In this document: piece after piece, positions 1 to 9,687 of the stretch
Position numbering within the stretch: the first letter of the stretch is position 1
Layout: each line of letters begins with the position of its first letter
Source: Thermodesulfobacterium thermophilum DSM 1276
GTDB taxonomy: Bacteria > Desulfobacterota > Thermodesulfobacteria > Thermodesulfobacteriales > Thermodesulfobacteriaceae
DNA: 41,396 nt
Direction of reading: 5' to 3'
NCBI RefSeq assembly: GCF_000421605.1
Contig: NZ_ATXI01000015.1
Span: forward strand, 1-41,396
The notes under the pieces: generated by a model
Told to the model about the DNA's origin: nothing
The model's database searches: none
What the model saw: the letters and a program-made list of their open reading frames with translations, nothing else
Position numbers and translations under genes: made by a program

Positions 1-23
1 TTTTAGGATAGGAGGAAGGGAAG

Positions 24-1223
24 ATGGCCAAGCAAAAGTTTGAGAGGAAGAAGCCGCATTTAAACGTGGGGACGATTGGGCACATAGACCATGGTAAGAC
101 CACATTAACCAGTGCGATGACGAGGGTATTGTCTACGAAGGGTTATGCGCAGTGGATTCCATTTGACAACATAGACAAGGCACCTGAGGAGAAGGCAAGG
201 GGGATAACGATTCAGCTTGCCCATGTTGAGTATGAGAGTGACAGGAGGCACTATGCACATATAGACTGTCCTGGGCATGCTGACTACATAAAGAACATGA
301 TAACTGGTGCGGCGCAGATGGATGGATCTATATTGGTGGTTGCGGCAACAGATGGTCCTATGCCACAGACGAGGGAGCATGTGTTGCTTGCGAGGCAGGT
401 TAACGTACCTGCGATAGTGGTGTTTATGAACAAGGTGGACATGGTAGATGATCCAGAGTTATTGGATTTGGTGGAGTTAGAGGTTAGGGAGTTGCTTAGC
501 AAGTATGGATTTCCAGGGGATGATGTGCCGGTGATTAGGGGTAGTGCGTTGAAGGCTCTTGAGTGTGGATGTGGTAAGGAGGAATGTGAGTGGTGTGGTA
601 GGATATGGGAGTTGATCAAGGCGATGGATGATTATATACCTGAGCCTGTTAGGGATATAGACAAGCCGTTTTTGATGCCAGTTGAGGACGTATTTAGCAT
701 ATCTGGAAGGGGAACGGTGGTAACAGGGAAGGTAGAGAGGGGAGTGCTTAAGCCTGGGGAGGAGATTGAGATAGTAGGGCTTAGGCCTACGGTGAAGACG
801 GTGGCAACGAGTTTGGAGATGTTTAGGAAGATATTGGACGAGGCATTACCTGGTGACAACGTAGGGGTGTTGTTGAGGGGTATAGGGAAGGATGAGGTAG
901 AGAGGGGACAGGTGTTGGCAAAGCCTGGTAGTATTAAGCCTTATACAAAGTTTAAGGCAGAGGTGTATGTGTTGAAGAAGGAGGAGGGAGGAAGGCATAC
1001 ACCGTTTTTTAACGGGTACAGGCCACAGTTTTATTTTAGGACAACGGATGTGACAGGAGTGGTTAAGTTACCAGATGGGGTTGAGATGGTGATGCCAGGT
1101 GACAATGTGGAGTTAGAGGTTGAGTTGATCAAGCCTGTTGCGTTGGAAGAGGGTTTGAGGTTTGCGATTAGAGAAGGTGGAAGGACAGTTGGTGCTGGCG
1201 TAGTAACTAAAATAATAGAATAA
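24..1223 (+). CDS. tuf: Elongation factor Tu (EF-Tu)
   Basis: GTPase that delivers aminoacyl-tRNA to the ribosomal A site. The 399-residue length is normal. P-loop GHIDHGKT is at residues 19-26, DCPG at 81-84 and NKVD at 136-139. The ATG follows a strong AGGAGG site at about 10-16. Two things are odd. Residues 181-191 hold C181, C183, C188 and C191 (pattern CxCx4CxxC) in a G-domain loop that is usually Cys-free. Switch I reads GITIQLAH where GITINTxH is usual, although the Mg-coordinating Thr62 is kept. Codon use is strongly G-ending (GAG, AAG, AGG, TTG), unlike the following genes, and relaxes only in the last 25 or so codons. It is the first gene seen in the ribosomal operon; the upstream part (likely fusA, rpsG) is outside the window. 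Confidence 0.98.
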   Translation: MAKQKFERKKPHLNVGTIGHIDHGKTTLTSAMTRVLSTKGYAQWIPFDNIDKAPEEKARGITIQLAHVEYESDRRHYAHIDCPGHADYIKNMITGAAQMDGSILVVAATDGPMPQTREHVLLARQVNVPAIVVFMNKVDMVDDPELLDLVELEVRELLSKYGFPGDDVPVIRGSALKALECGCGKEECEWCGRIWELIKAMDDYIPEPVRDIDKPFLMPVEDVFSISGRGTVVTGKVERGVLKPGEEIEIVGLRPTVKTVATSLEMFRKILDEALPGDNVGVLLRGIGKDEVERGQVLAKPGSIKPYTKFKAEVYVLKKEEGGRHTPFFNGYRPQFYFRTTDVTGVVKLPDGVEMVMPGDNVELEVELIKPVALEEGLRFAIREGGRTVGAGVVTKIIE

Positions 1224-1243
1224 GGGAGTGTGAGGTTTAGAAG

Positions 1244-1555
1244 ATGATACCCACACAGAAGATAAGAATAAAATTAAAAAGTTTTGATTACAGAGTTTTG
1301 GATAAGTCTGTGGCTAACATAGTATCTACAGCCAAGGAGACAGGGGCTAAAGTGGTAGGTCCTATACCGTTACCTACTAAAATAAGTAGATGGACTGTGT
1401 TGAGGTCTCCACACATCGATAAAAATTCTCGAGAACAGTTTGAGATGAGAATACATAAAAGGCTTATCGAGATTTTAGAGCCCACACAGCAAACCATCGA
1501 TGCGTTGATGCAGTTGGAGTTACCTGCTGGTGTGGAAGTTGAAATAAAGGTGTAA
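1244..1555 (+). CDS. rpsJ: 30S ribosomal protein S10 (NusE)
   Basis: Small-subunit head protein that also acts as NusE in transcription antitermination. The 103 residues are full length. The typical S10 core is seen: [14 protein letters not shown] at the start, then [14 protein letters not shown] and the [17 protein letters not shown] stretch. It starts 20 bases after tuf and opens the classical S10 cluster. From this gene on, codon use shifts to the AT-rich pattern of the rest of the operon. Confidence 0.98.
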   Translation: MIPTQKIRIKLKSFDYRVLDKSVANIVSTAKETGAKVVGPIPLPTKISRWTVLRSPHIDKNSREQFEMRIHKRLIEILEPTQQTIDALMQLELPAGVEVEIKV

Positions 1556-1569
1556 GGGGAGTGTTAGCC

Positions 1570-2205
1570 ATGAAGGTTGAAGGCTTGATAGGCAAAAAAT
1601 TAGGAATGACAAGAGTTTTTGATGCCGACGGTAATGTGGTGCCTGTGACGGTAATTCAGGTGGGGCCTTGCGCAGTAGTTCAGGTTAAAACAGAAGAGAA
1701 GGATGGTTATAACGCAGTCCAGTTAGGGTTTGACCCTAAAAAATTAACTAAGTTTACCTTGCCTATGATAGGACATTTTTTGAAAGCTGGTTTAGATACA
1801 GGTTTTTATCTTTTGAAGGAATTTAAAGTTGAAAATCCCCAAGAGTTTATGCCTGGGCAGGTTTTAACCTTGTCTGATTTGGGTTTGGAGAAGGGTATAA
1901 AGGTAGATTTGGTTGGGATTACTAAGGGAAGAGGTTTTACCGGAACGATAAAGAGATGGAATTTTCAACGTCAACCCATGAGTCATGGTGCCAAAAAGGT
2001 TCATCGTAAAAGAGGTTCAAGTGGTGCTAACACTTTCCCAGGAAGGGTAATTAAAGGGACAAAGATGGCAGGTCATTATGGAGTTGAAAGAGTTACGATA
2101 AAAAACCTTACCGTAGTTGATATAGACCCTGAAAAAAACCTCCTTTTAGTAAAGGGTGGTGTTCCTGGATGGAACAATGGATATGTAATGGTTTATTTTA
2201 AATAA
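1570..2205 (+). CDS. rplC: 50S ribosomal protein L3
   Basis: Large-subunit protein that binds 23S rRNA early in assembly and reaches the peptidyl transferase centre. KLGMTRVF near the N-terminus and the W-N-F-Q-R-Q loop followed by SHGAKKVHRKRGSSG are typical; the Gln in this loop is methylated by PrmB in some bacteria. An in-frame GTG at 1561 exists. The ATG at 1570 is chosen because the AAGGGGAG site at 1554-1561 sits about 8 bases before it and family members begin MKxxLIGKKLGMT. Length from this start is 211 residues. Confidence 0.96.
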   Translation: MKVEGLIGKKLGMTRVFDADGNVVPVTVIQVGPCAVVQVKTEEKDGYNAVQLGFDPKKLTKFTLPMIGHFLKAGLDTGFYLLKEFKVENPQEFMPGQVLTLSDLGLEKGIKVDLVGITKGRGFTGTIKRWNFQRQPMSHGAKKVHRKRGSSGANTFPGRVIKGTKMAGHYGVERVTIKNLTVVDIDPEKNLLLVKGGVPGWNNGYVMVYFK

Positions 2206-2219
2206 AGGGGAGTTAAGAG

Positions 2220-2852
2220 ATGGAGGCTATAAAAGCTAAAGTAATCGACGCCAGTGCTAAGATAATAGGAGAGATGGATCTGCCTCTTGATATTTATGGT
2301 GTCTATCCTAAGGAAGGTATTTTGCATGAGATAGTTAGATGGCAAATGGCGAGATGGAGGGCTGGCACAGCTTGTACCAAGACAAGGGGAGAGGTAAGAG
2401 GAGGAGGAAGGAAACCTTGGCCTCAAAAACATACCGGAAGGGCACGTCAAGGTTCTATCAGAGCTCCTCAATGGGTTGGTGGTGGTGTAGTCCATGGTCC
2501 TAAGCCAAGAAGTTATGAATTTAAATTAAATAAAAAGGTTAGAAGATTAGGGTTAAAAATGGCTCTTTCTTCAAGGGCTTTGACAAATAAAATCTTTGTA
2601 GCAGAAGGTTTCCCTGTGGCTGAACAACCCAAAACCAAGCTTCTTAAGTCTTATTTAGAGACGTTAGGGATCAATGAGGCGCTTATCATAGTTCCTGAAA
2701 GAAATTTAACTTTAGAAAAAAGTGCTTCTAATCTTCCTAAAGTTAAGGTATTGGCTGTTGAAGGATTAAACGTTTATGATATCTTAAATCACGAAAACTT
2801 AATAGTTTCTAAGGAAGCCTTAGAAAAAATAGAGGAACGTTTAAGGAGATAG
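2220..2852 (+). CDS. rplD: 50S ribosomal protein L4
   Basis: Large-subunit protein whose long loop lines the peptide exit tunnel. The basic loop KPWPQKHTGRARQGSIRAPQ (about residues 62-81) is the tunnel loop. Length is 210 residues, normal. The ATG follows GGGGAG at 2207-2212. In E. coli L4 represses its own S10 operon, but the operon leader is not in this window, so that cannot be judged here. Confidence 0.97.
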   Translation: MEAIKAKVIDASAKIIGEMDLPLDIYGVYPKEGILHEIVRWQMARWRAGTACTKTRGEVRGGGRKPWPQKHTGRARQGSIRAPQWVGGGVVHGPKPRSYEFKLNKKVRRLGLKMALSSRALTNKIFVAEGFPVAEQPKTKLLKSYLETLGINEALIIVPERNLTLEKSASNLPKVKVLAVEGLNVYDILNHENLIVSKEALEKIEERLRR

Positions 2853-2855
2853 AAG

Positions 2856-3146
2856 ATGAAAGACCCAAGAAAGGTTATCTTAGCTCCTATCATTAACGAA
2901 AAGTCTATGCTTTTAAAGGAAAAAAATAATCAGGTTTCTTTTTGGGTAGACCCAGCGGCTAATAAGATAGAAATCAAGCAGGCAGTAGAAAAACTGTTTG
3001 ATGTAAAGGTAGTAGACGTGCAAACGATAAGGGTAAAAGGAAAACCTAAGGGTGGATACAGAAATCCTGGAAAAACATCGTTAAGAAAAAAGGCCATAGT
3101 CAGGCTTCAGCCTGGGCAGACGATAGAATTTTTTGAAACCATATAA
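2856..3146 (+). CDS. rplW: 50S ribosomal protein L23
   Basis: Protein at the polypeptide exit site, the docking point for trigger factor and SRP. The 96 residues include PIINEKSMLLKEKNNQVSFWVD and a basic hairpin loop around RVKGKPKGGYR. It starts 3 bases after the rplD stop, so translation is likely coupled. Confidence 0.97.
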   Translation: MKDPRKVILAPIINEKSMLLKEKNNQVSFWVDPAANKIEIKQAVEKLFDVKVVDVQTIRVKGKPKGGYRNPGKTSLRKKAIVRLQPGQTIEFFETI

Positions 3147-3159
3147 GAGGTGATAAGAG

Positions 3160-3981
3160 ATGCCTATAAAGAAGTGTAAGCCTACCTCTCCTGGTAGAAG
3201 GTTTCAAACCTATTTGGTTAACCCAGAACTTACCAAAAAAGAGCCAGAAAAATCTTTAGTTGAGCCTTTAAAGAAGTCAGGTGGGAGAAACAATTATGGA
3301 AGGGTTACCATAAGGTTTAGAGGAGGAGGGCATAAAAGGCTTTATCGTATCATAGATTTTAAAAGGGATAAGGATAATGTACCAGCTAAGGTGGTTGCTT
3401 TAGAGTATGATCCTAATAGGTCTGCTAATATAGCTTTGTTGCAGTATGCAGACGGAGAAAAGAGATATATCATAGCACCTGTGGGTCTTAAAGTAGGTGA
3501 TGTGGTGATGTCTGGAGATAGTGTAGAGATTAAGGTAGGGAATGCTTTATTTCTTAAAAACATTCCTGTAGGTACTATGGTGCATAATGTAGAACTTAGG
3601 CCTAAAAAAGGCGGGCAATTAGCTAGAAGTGCTGGATCTTTTGCTCAAGTTCTTGGAAAAGAAGGTGATTATGTGATTTTAAGGTTGCCCTCTGGTGAGA
3701 TAAGAAAAGTCCATGGGAATTGCAAGGCTACCATCGGTCAAGTAGGGAATCTTGAATGGGAAAACGTGATGCTTGGTAAGGCAGGAAGGTTGAGATGGCT
3801 TGGTAGAAAGCCTCATGTACGTGGTATAGCCATGAATCCTGTAGATCATCCTCTTGGTGGTGGAGAAGGAAGGTCTCATGGTGGAAGACATCCTTGTTCT
3901 CCTTGGGGATGGTTATGTAAAGGTCGTAAGACCCGTAAGAAAAAGGCATCTGATAAGTTTATACTTAGAAGAAAGGGTTAA
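3160..3981 (+). CDS. rplB: 50S ribosomal protein L2
   Basis: One of the most conserved large-subunit proteins, needed for subunit joining and peptidyl transferase activity. Length is 273 residues, standard. [22 protein letters not shown] lies near the N-terminus (about residues 42-62). The C-terminal [18 protein letters not shown] loop carries the conserved His next to the catalytic centre. ATG at 3160 follows GAGGTGATAAGAG. Confidence 0.98.
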   Translation: MPIKKCKPTSPGRRFQTYLVNPELTKKEPEKSLVEPLKKSGGRNNYGRVTIRFRGGGHKRLYRIIDFKRDKDNVPAKVVALEYDPNRSANIALLQYADGEKRYIIAPVGLKVGDVVMSGDSVEIKVGNALFLKNIPVGTMVHNVELRPKKGGQLARSAGSFAQVLGKEGDYVILRLPSGEIRKVHGNCKATIGQVGNLEWENVMLGKAGRLRWLGRKPHVRGIAMNPVDHPLGGGEGRSHGGRHPCSPWGWLCKGRKTRKKKASDKFILRRKG

Positions 3982-4003
3982 TTAGTTAGGAGGTGCTTTA
4001 AAA

Positions 4004-4294
4004 ATGCCAAGGTCTAAGAAAAAAGGTCCTTTTGTGGACGACCATTTATTAAAAAAGGTTTTGGCAGCAAGAGAAACAGGAGATAAAAAACCTATAAAGA
4101 CTTGGAGTAGAAGGTCTACTATCGTTCCTGAAATGGTAGGGTTGACCTTTGCGGTTCATAATGGACATAAGTTTATACCGGTTTATGTAACGGAAAACAT
4201 GGTTGGACATAAGTTGGGTGAGTTTGCTCCTACCAGAACCTATAAAGGACATCCTGCAGATAAGGGAAAAGTAAAAGGAGTAAAGAAGAAATAA
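4004..4294 (+). CDS. rpsS: 30S ribosomal protein S19
   Basis: Head protein of the small subunit that pairs with S13 near the A site. The 96 residues begin with [19 protein letters not shown] and contain [23 protein letters not shown] and the conserved [15 protein letters not shown] end. AGGAGG lies at 3989-3994, 9 bases before the start. Confidence 0.98.
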   Translation: MPRSKKKGPFVDDHLLKKVLAARETGDKKPIKTWSRRSTIVPEMVGLTFAVHNGHKFIPVYVTENMVGHKLGEFAPTRTYKGHPADKGKVKGVKKK

Positions 4295-4308
4295 AAAGGA
4301 GATAGGAT

Positions 4309-4665
4309 ATGAAGGCTCGAGCTACTGCGAAATATGTTTTGATTTCTCCTTATAAGGCAAGGTTGGTAGTAGATTTAATAAGAGGAAAAAAGATAGATGA
4401 GGCTCTAAACATTTTAGCCTTTACCCCCAAAAAAGCAGCAAGAATTGTTAAGAAAGTTTTGGAGAGTGCTATAGCTAATGCAGAAAACAACTACGGTATG
4501 GATGTGGATAAACTTTATGTGGCAGAGGCCTACGTAAATGAAGGTCCTCGTCTTAAAAGGATTTGGCCAAGGGCATGGGGGAGGGCAAGTAGGATCTTAA
4601 GAAGGATGAGCCATATTACGGTGGTGGTAGAAGAAAAAGAAGAAAAAAGTAAAAAGAGGAGGTAA
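4309..4665 (+). CDS. rplV: 50S ribosomal protein L22
   Basis: Large-subunit protein with a beta-hairpin that reaches into the exit tunnel. Length is 118 residues. [21 protein letters not shown] opens the fold and [19 protein letters not shown] is the hairpin tip where macrolide-resistance changes occur in other bacteria. The C-terminal Glu/Lys-rich tail ([11 protein letters not shown]) is short and probably disordered. Confidence 0.97.
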   Translation: MKARATAKYVLISPYKARLVVDLIRGKKIDEALNILAFTPKKAARIVKKVLESAIANAENNYGMDVDKLYVAEAYVNEGPRLKRIWPRAWGRASRILRRMSHITVVVEEKEEKSKKRR

Positions 4666-4668
4666 GCC

Positions 4669-5331
4669 TTGGGGCAGAAAGTTAATCCTATTGGGTTGAG
4701 AATCGGTATTACCAGAACTTGGGATTCTCGTTGGGTTGCTAAACCTTCAGAATTTCCTAAATACGTATATGAGGATTATTTGATAAGAAAATTTTTGAAA
4801 GAGAAATACTTTCATGCTGGGATATCTAAGATTGATATAGAGAGGGCAGCTAACAAGGTTAGGGTGATTATCTATTCGGCTCGTCCAGGAATAGTGATAG
4901 GTAAGAAAGGCGCTGAGATAGAAAAGATAAAAAATGAGTTAGGTAAGTTGATCAAGGAAAGAGAGTTTGAAGTTTTGGTGAACGAGGTTAGGAGACCAGA
5001 GCTTGAGGCCCAGTTAGTAGCAGAAAACATAGCTACCCAAATAGAAAGAAGGGTTTCTTTTAGAAGGGCGATGAAAAGAGCTGTTTCTTTGGTGATGCGT
5101 TTTGGGGCTCAAGGGGTTAAGGTTCAGTGTTCTGGAAGACTTGGAGGTGCTGAAATAGCGAGGAGTGAATGGTATAGGGTTGGAAGAGTTCCTCTTTCTA
5201 CTTTAAGGGCTGACATAGACTACGGTTTTGCTACCGCAGTAACTAAATATGGAAGTATAGGGGTAAAGGTTTGGATTTTTAAAGGAGAAGTTTTACCTGA
5301 AAAAGAAGGGCAGGAAAGGTTAGTTATCTAA
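4669..5331 (+). CDS. rpsC: 30S ribosomal protein S3
   Basis: Small-subunit protein at the mRNA entry channel with helicase function. It has an N-terminal KH domain with [18 protein letters not shown] (about residues 64-81) and a C-terminal S3 domain ending near [11 protein letters not shown]. The start is TTG at 4669: it encodes the expected [13 protein letters not shown] opening and sits just after AGAGGAGG at the end of rplV. Length is 220 residues. Confidence 0.97.
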   Translation: MGQKVNPIGLRIGITRTWDSRWVAKPSEFPKYVYEDYLIRKFLKEKYFHAGISKIDIERAANKVRVIIYSARPGIVIGKKGAEIEKIKNELGKLIKEREFEVLVNEVRRPELEAQLVAENIATQIERRVSFRRAMKRAVSLVMRFGAQGVKVQCSGRLGGAEIARSEWYRVGRVPLSTLRADIDYGFATAVTKYGSIGVKVWIFKGEVLPEKEGQERLVI

Positions 5332-5354
5332 AAAAAATATAGGGGTGAGAAGAC

Positions 5355-5771
5355 ATGTTGCTCCAACCTAAAAAAACTAAATACAGGAAGCAACAAAAAG
5401 GAAGGGTTAGAGGAAAAGCCACCAGTGGGCATACGGTTGAGTTTGGAGAATATGGGTTAAAGGTTCTTGAAGGTGGTTGGTTGACTGCAAGACAGATAGA
5501 GGCAGGCCGTGTAGCTATAGTCAGGGTAGCAAAAAAGGGAGCTAAGGTTTGGATCAGGGTTTTTCCAGACAAACCGATTACCAAAAAACCTGCAGAAACC
5601 CGTATGGGAAAGGGTAAAGGAGCTGTGGAAGAGTGGGTAGCTGTAGTTAAGCCAGGTAAGGTTATCTATGAGATTGCAGGTGTTCCCGAAGAGGTGGCTA
5701 AAGAAGCTTTAAGAATGGCTGCCAGTAAGATGCCTTTTAAATGTAAAATAGTTAGTAGGGAGGAATTTTAA
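5355..5771 (+). CDS. rplP: 50S ribosomal protein L16
   Basis: Large-subunit protein near the A-site tRNA elbow. The 138 residues open with [17 protein letters not shown] and contain the conserved [20 protein letters not shown] segment. GGGGTGAG precedes the ATG. Its stop codon shares one base with the rpmC start (TAATG at 5769-5773), so the two are translationally coupled. Confidence 0.97.
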   Translation: MLLQPKKTKYRKQQKGRVRGKATSGHTVEFGEYGLKVLEGGWLTARQIEAGRVAIVRVAKKGAKVWIRVFPDKPITKKPAETRMGKGKGAVEEWVAVVKPGKVIYEIAGVPEEVAKEALRMAASKMPFKCKIVSREEF

Positions 5772-5968
5772 TGAAGGCCCGTGATTTGAGGGAGTTGTCC
5801 ATCCCTGAGTTAAAAGAAAAGTTGGCAAGTTTAAGAGAAGAGCTTTTTAATCTCAGGTTTCAGAAAACTATTTACAAACTTGAAAACCCTATGAGAATTA
5901 GGCAGGTTAAAAGAGATATTGCTAAAGTTTTGACAGTTATAAGAGAAAAAGAACTTAACATACGATAG
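5771..5968 (+). CDS. rpmC: 50S ribosomal protein L29
   Basis: Small helical protein near the exit tunnel, next to L23. The 65 residues show the L29 pattern: [25 protein letters not shown], then a second helix with [21 protein letters not shown]. It starts on the last base of rplP. Confidence 0.96.
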   Translation: MKARDLRELSIPELKEKLASLREELFNLRFQKTIYKLENPMRIRQVKRDIAKVLTVIREKELNIR

Positions 5969-5981
5969 GGTGAGGATGGAT

Positions 5982-6266
5982 ATGAGTGGAAAAAAAAGTT
6001 TTATAGGGACAGTAGTTAGTGATAAGATGGATAAGACTGTAGTGGTGATGGTAGAAACTTTGGTAAAACATCCTCTTTACGGAAAATACATCAAAAGAAG
6101 AAAAAAATATATGGCTCACGATGAAAATAACGAATGTAAGATAGGTGATAAGGTTTTGATCGAAGAGACAAGGCCCCTTTCTCGTAGAAAAAGATGGAGG
6201 GTAAGAGAGATCATAGAGAAGGCCAAAGTGTTAGAGGTTAAAGAGGATTTAGAAGGGGGTGAATAA
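5982..6266 (+). CDS. rpsQ: 30S ribosomal protein S17
   Basis: OB-fold small-subunit protein that binds 16S rRNA early. It shows [14 protein letters not shown], then [19 protein letters not shown] and the [13 protein letters not shown] end. In-frame GTG (5970) and ATG (5976) lie upstream. ATG 5982 is chosen because the GGTGAGG site at 5969-5975 is then 6 bases away, a workable spacing; the other two starts overlap or abut that site. Length from here is 94 residues. Confidence 0.95.
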   Translation: MSGKKSFIGTVVSDKMDKTVVVMVETLVKHPLYGKYIKRRKKYMAHDENNECKIGDKVLIEETRPLSRRKRWRVREIIEKAKVLEVKEDLEGGE

Positions 6267-6268
6267 GA

Positions 6269-6637
6269 ATGATTCAGCAGCAGACTTATTTAAACGTAGC
6301 TGATAATTCTGGGGCTAAAAAGATAATGTGTATAAGGGTTTTAGGTGGTTCTCACAGGAAGTATGGAAGTGTAGGGGATATAATAGTTGCTTCAGTAAAA
6401 GAAGCTATTCCTAATTCAAAAGTAAAAGAGGGAGATGTAGTTAAAGCTGTGATTGTTAGAACAAAAAAAGAAGTTGCAAGACCAGACGGAACTCACATAA
6501 GGTTTGACGAAAACGCAGCTGTTTTAATCAATCAGTATAAAGAGCCGATAGGGACTCGTATTTTTGGACCTGTAGCCAGAGAACTTAGGGCTAAAGGTTT
6601 TATGAAAATCATTTCTTTAGCCCCTGAAGTTATATAA
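6269..6637 (+). CDS. rplN: 50S ribosomal protein L14
   Basis: Large-subunit interface protein that helps form a bridge to the 30S and binds L19. Length is 122 residues, standard. [18 protein letters not shown] and [24 protein letters not shown] are near-universal L14 signatures. It follows rpsQ by 2 bases with GGGGGTGA just upstream. Confidence 0.98.
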   Translation: MIQQQTYLNVADNSGAKKIMCIRVLGGSHRKYGSVGDIIVASVKEAIPNSKVKEGDVVKAVIVRTKKEVARPDGTHIRFDENAAVLINQYKEPIGTRIFGPVARELRAKGFMKIISLAPEVI

Positions 6638-6650
6638 AAGGAGTTTGACC

Positions 6651-7019
6651 ATGATAAAGCGCGGGATAAATAAAAAAGCACCTAAACCTCATGAAGTTAA
6701 ATTACATGTAAGAAAAAACGATATGGTAGTTGTTATAGCAGGTAAGGATAAAGGAAAGATAGGGAAAGTTTTAAAGGTATTCCCGAGGAAAGGAAGGGCT
6801 GTGGTTGAAGGGGTGAATTTAGTTAAGAGACATATGAAGCCTACTCCTTACAGCAGTGGGGGCATAGTTGAAAAACCAGCACCTGTACATATTTCTAACT
6901 TGATGGTTTATTGTCCTAAATGTAAAAAGGGTGTAAAGATAGGTCGAAAGTTTTTAGAGGATGGAACCAAGGTTAGGTTTTGTAAAAAATGTGGAGAAAT
7001 CATCGAGGTGAAGGAGTAA
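6651..7019 (+). CDS. rplX: 50S ribosomal protein L24 with C-terminal zinc ribbon
   Basis: Assembly-initiator protein with a KOW motif ([20 protein letters not shown], about residues 23-42). The C-terminal extension carries C88, C91, C111 and C114, an intact zinc-ribbon pattern kept in only some bacterial L24 proteins. A TTG at 6645 is in frame, but ATG 6651 has AAAGGAG at 6637-6643 at a good distance and starts the protein at MIKRGINKK. Length is 122 residues. Confidence 0.95.
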   Translation: MIKRGINKKAPKPHEVKLHVRKNDMVVVIAGKDKGKIGKVLKVFPRKGRAVVEGVNLVKRHMKPTPYSSGGIVEKPAPVHISNLMVYCPKCKKGVKIGRKFLEDGTKVRFCKKCGEIIEVKE

Positions 7020-7022
7020 GAC

Positions 7023-7562
7023 ATGAGCTGGTTAAAAGATTATTACAAAAATGAAGTGATTGCAAGATTAAGAGAGAGATTTGGTTATAAAAACATACAT
7101 CAGGTACCTAAATTAGAGAAAATAAGTGTTAATATGGGGTTAAACGAGGCGGTGGCAAACCCTAAGATTATAGACCAGGCTATGGTAGAGTTAGCTCAAC
7201 TTACTGGGCAAAAGCCCAAGGTATGTAAGGCGAGGAAATCGATAGCAGGGTTTAAGTTAAGAAAAGGTATGCCTATCGGGGTGATGGTAACCCTGAGAGG
7301 CGATAGAATGTACGATTTTCTCACCAGAGTTATAAACATTGCTTTGCCCAGGACCAAGGATTTCAAAGGTCTTTCTAAGTCTGGTTTTGATGGAAGAGGT
7401 AATTATACTTTTGGTATAAACGACCATACGATTTTCCCTGAGATTGACAGCAGTAAAGTAGACAAGATTAAAGGTTTAAGCATAACCATCGTTACCACAG
7501 CCAAAACTGATGAAGAGGCTTATGCTTTACTAAAAGAGTTAGGAATGCCATTTAGGGGGTAA
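7023..7562 (+). CDS. rplE: 50S ribosomal protein L5
   Basis: Central-protuberance protein that binds 5S rRNA and contacts P-site tRNA. Length is 179 residues, standard. [15 protein letters not shown] near the N-terminus, [19 protein letters not shown] in the middle and [16 protein letters not shown] late are typical. It lies 3 bases after rplX. Confidence 0.98.
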   Translation: MSWLKDYYKNEVIARLRERFGYKNIHQVPKLEKISVNMGLNEAVANPKIIDQAMVELAQLTGQKPKVCKARKSIAGFKLRKGMPIGVMVTLRGDRMYDFLTRVINIALPRTKDFKGLSKSGFDGRGNYTFGINDHTIFPEIDSSKVDKIKGLSITIVTTAKTDEEAYALLKELGMPFRG

Positions 7563-7568
7563 TTTTAT

Positions 7569-7754
7569 ATGCCAAGAAAAGCTCAAAGAGAAAAAGCAAA
7601 GAGGAAGCTCAAGTTTCAAGTTCGTCACAGAAATAGATGTTCTGTTTGTGGACGTGCCAGGGCGTATATAAGAAGGTTTGGGCTTTGCAGGATGTGTTTT
7701 AGAAAGTTGGCTTCAGAGGCTAAAATCCCTGGGGTTAGGAAAGCTAGCTGGTAA
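7569..7754 (+). CDS. rpsN: 30S ribosomal protein S14, zinc-binding type Z
   Basis: Small-subunit head protein. At 61 residues it is the short type Z form with four cysteines, C24, C27, C40 and C43 (CSVCGR ... CRMC), that bind zinc. The end IPGVRKASW is the standard S14 terminus. The longer Cys-less form of many proteobacteria is not what is encoded here. Confidence 0.97.
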   Translation: MPRKAQREKAKRKLKFQVRHRNRCSVCGRARAYIRRFGLCRMCFRKLASEAKIPGVRKASW

Positions 7755-7768
7755 GGAGGAAAAGAGGT

Positions 7769-8164
7769 ATGATGACAGACCCTATAGCAGATATGCTAAC
7801 CAGGATAAAAAATGCTCTTCAGAGCAGGCAAAAAACGGTAGTTGTCCCGTCTTCTAAAATCAAGCTTGCAATCTTGAAAATATTGAAAGAAGAGGGATAT
7901 ATAGAGGATTTTATCTATCATGATGAAAAACCTCAGGGCAAGATAGAGATCGTCTTAAAGTATGATGAGTTGAAGAGACCGGTTATTTCTGGTATAAAGA
8001 GGGTAAGCAAACCAGGAAGAAGAATATATAGAGGATATAAAGATTTACCCAGAGTTTTGGACGGGCTTGGGATTGCTATAGTTTCAACCTCTCAAGGTAT
8101 CATGACAGATCATCAGGCAAGACGCCTTAAGGTAGGCGGTGAAGTTATTTGTGAAATTTGGTAA
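7769..8164 (+). CDS. rpsH: 30S ribosomal protein S8
   Basis: Primary 16S-binding protein of the small subunit; in E. coli also the spc operon repressor. The 131 residues begin [16 protein letters not shown] and contain [22 protein letters not shown], the conserved C-terminal rRNA-binding region. Two ATGs (7769 and 7772) are possible. The first is used by convention; AAGGAGG at 7753-7759 fits either. Confidence 0.97.
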   Translation: MMTDPIADMLTRIKNALQSRQKTVVVPSSKIKLAILKILKEEGYIEDFIYHDEKPQGKIEIVLKYDELKRPVISGIKRVSKPGRRIYRGYKDLPRVLDGLGIAIVSTSQGIMTDHQARRLKVGGEVICEIW

Positions 8165-8178
8165 AGGGGTGACTGGTT

Positions 8179-8757
8179 ATGGGAGAAGTTTCTCGTGTAG
8201 GAAGAAAACCAATAAAAATTCCCAATGGAGTAAAGTTTTATTTAAAAGAAGACGGTTTTATGGTAGCTGAAGGACCTAAAGGGAGGCTTGAAAAAAAGCT
8301 TCCTCCATTGGTTAAGGTAGTGGTAGAAGGAGACACGATTATAGTGCAGCAAGATGAGGTAAGAAAAAAATTAAAAAACAAGGCCAAAGCTTTTCAAGGT
8401 TTAACCAGGGCTTTGATAAACAACATGGTAACAGGGGTTACTCAAGGTTTTCAAAGAGCTTTAGATATCGTAGGTTTAGGATATAAAGCTGAGGTAAAGG
8501 GAGACGAGATAGTTTTTAGTTTGGGATATTCTCATCCGATAAATTTTAAACTTCCCAAAGGTATTACAGCTAAGGCAGAAAGAGGTACAGGAGAAGTACA
8601 GGTTAGGTTAACTTTAGAAGGCATAGATAAAGAGTTGTTAGGTCAAGTAGCTGCAAACATTAGAAAGTTAAGACCACCTGAGCCATATAAAGGAAAAGGT
8701 ATCAGGTATGCTGATGAGGTTATTTACAGAAAGGCTGGTAAATCTGGTAAAAAGTAA
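8179..8757 (+). CDS. rplF: 50S ribosomal protein L6
   Basis: Large-subunit protein near the GTPase-associated centre with two repeated alpha/beta domains. VGRKPIKIPNGVKF opens it and LRPPEPYKGKGIRYADE closes the second domain, as in the family. Length is 192 residues, slightly long because of a short N-terminal lead and a Lys-rich tail. Confidence 0.97.
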   Translation: MGEVSRVGRKPIKIPNGVKFYLKEDGFMVAEGPKGRLEKKLPPLVKVVVEGDTIIVQQDEVRKKLKNKAKAFQGLTRALINNMVTGVTQGFQRALDIVGLGYKAEVKGDEIVFSLGYSHPINFKLPKGITAKAERGTGEVQVRLTLEGIDKELLGQVAANIRKLRPPEPYKGKGIRYADEVIYRKAGKSGKK

Positions 8758-8779
8758 AACCTTTAGGGAGAGGTAATCC

Positions 8780-9169
8780 ATGGCAGAGTTGAGAAAAAGA
8801 GAAAAAAAGGTTGAGGCAAGGTTAAAAAGAAAAAAAAGGGTAAGAAAAAAAGTCTTTGGTACTCCTGAAAGACCGAGACTTAGTGTATATAAAAGTTTAA
8901 ATCATATTTATGCCCAAATCATAGATGATGTTACAGGACATACTTTGGTAGCAGCTTCTTCTCTTTCTCCAGAGATAAGGGAAAAAATCGCTGAGTTTAG
9001 ATCTAAGGGTGGAAAGATAGAAGTAGCTAAAGCGGTAGGAGAGCTTATAGCCAAAAAGGCTTTAGAAAAAGGGATTACCAAGGTGGTTTTTGACAGAGGT
9101 GGTTTTAAATACCACGGAAGAATTAAAGCCCTTGCTGATGCAGCCAGAGCTGCAGGTTTACAATTCTAA
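8780..9169 (+). CDS. rplR: 50S ribosomal protein L18
   Basis: 5S rRNA-binding protein of the central protuberance. The very basic N-terminus ([20 protein letters not shown]) is followed by [20 protein letters not shown] and ends with [20 protein letters not shown], all typical. Length is 129 residues. Confidence 0.97.
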   Translation: MAELRKREKKVEARLKRKKRVRKKVFGTPERPRLSVYKSLNHIYAQIIDDVTGHTLVAASSLSPEIREKIAEFRSKGGKIEVAKAVGELIAKKALEKGITKVVFDRGGFKYHGRIKALADAARAAGLQF

Positions 9170-9183
9170 AAGGAGGGAAGGCT

Positions 9184-9687
9184 TTGGTTAGAGGCACTGA
9201 AGAATTTGTAGAAAAAATAATACAAATAAGTCGAGTTACTAAGGTAACCAAAGGTGGTAAAAGACTTAGGTTTTCCGCTTTGGTGATAGTTGGAGACGGA
9301 AAAGGTAGGGTAGGCTATGGGTTAGGAAAGGCTCCTGAGGTGCCTGATGCTATAAGGAAAGCCATAGAAAAAGCCAAGAAAAGTTTGATTCAAGTGCCTA
9401 TCATAGGAGGAACTATACCCCATTCTATCACAACCAAGTTTGGGGCAAGTACCATTCTTTTAAAACCTGCTAAACCAGGTACAGGAGTTATCGCAGGTGG
9501 TACGGTGCGTGCTATCATGGATGCAGTAGGCATTACAGATGTGGTTACTAAATGTATAGGAAGTAGTAATCCTCATAATTTGGTTAAGGCTACTTTTAGG
9601 GCACTTTCACAGCTTCAAGGTTTAGATTATGTGGCTAAGAAAAGAGGAAAAACCTTTGAAGACCTAAAGAGGGAGATGAGGGTATGA
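9184..9687 (+). CDS. rpsE: 30S ribosomal protein S5
   Basis: Small-subunit protein at the mRNA entry, involved in decoding fidelity. The N-terminal dsRBD-like fold has [20 protein letters not shown], and [17 protein letters not shown] lies in the C-terminal domain. The start is TTG at 9184 with AAAGGAGGGAAGG at 9169-9181 upstream; no ATG fits before the conserved region. Length is 167 residues. Its end overlaps rpmD by 4 bases (ATGA). Confidence 0.97.
   Translation: MVRGTEEFVEKIIQISRVTKVTKGGKRLRFSALVIVGDGKGRVGYGLGKAPEVPDAIRKAIEKAKKSLIQVPIIGGTIPHSITTKFGASTILLKPAKPGTGVIAGGTVRAIMDAVGITDVVTKCIGSSNPHNLVKATFRALSQLQGLDYVAKKRGKTFEDLKREMRV

Noticed and set aside
105-859. Minus-strand open frames across tuf
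   Set aside because: They are shadows of the strongly biased tuf codons; the products have no recognisable motif and overlap a certain gene.
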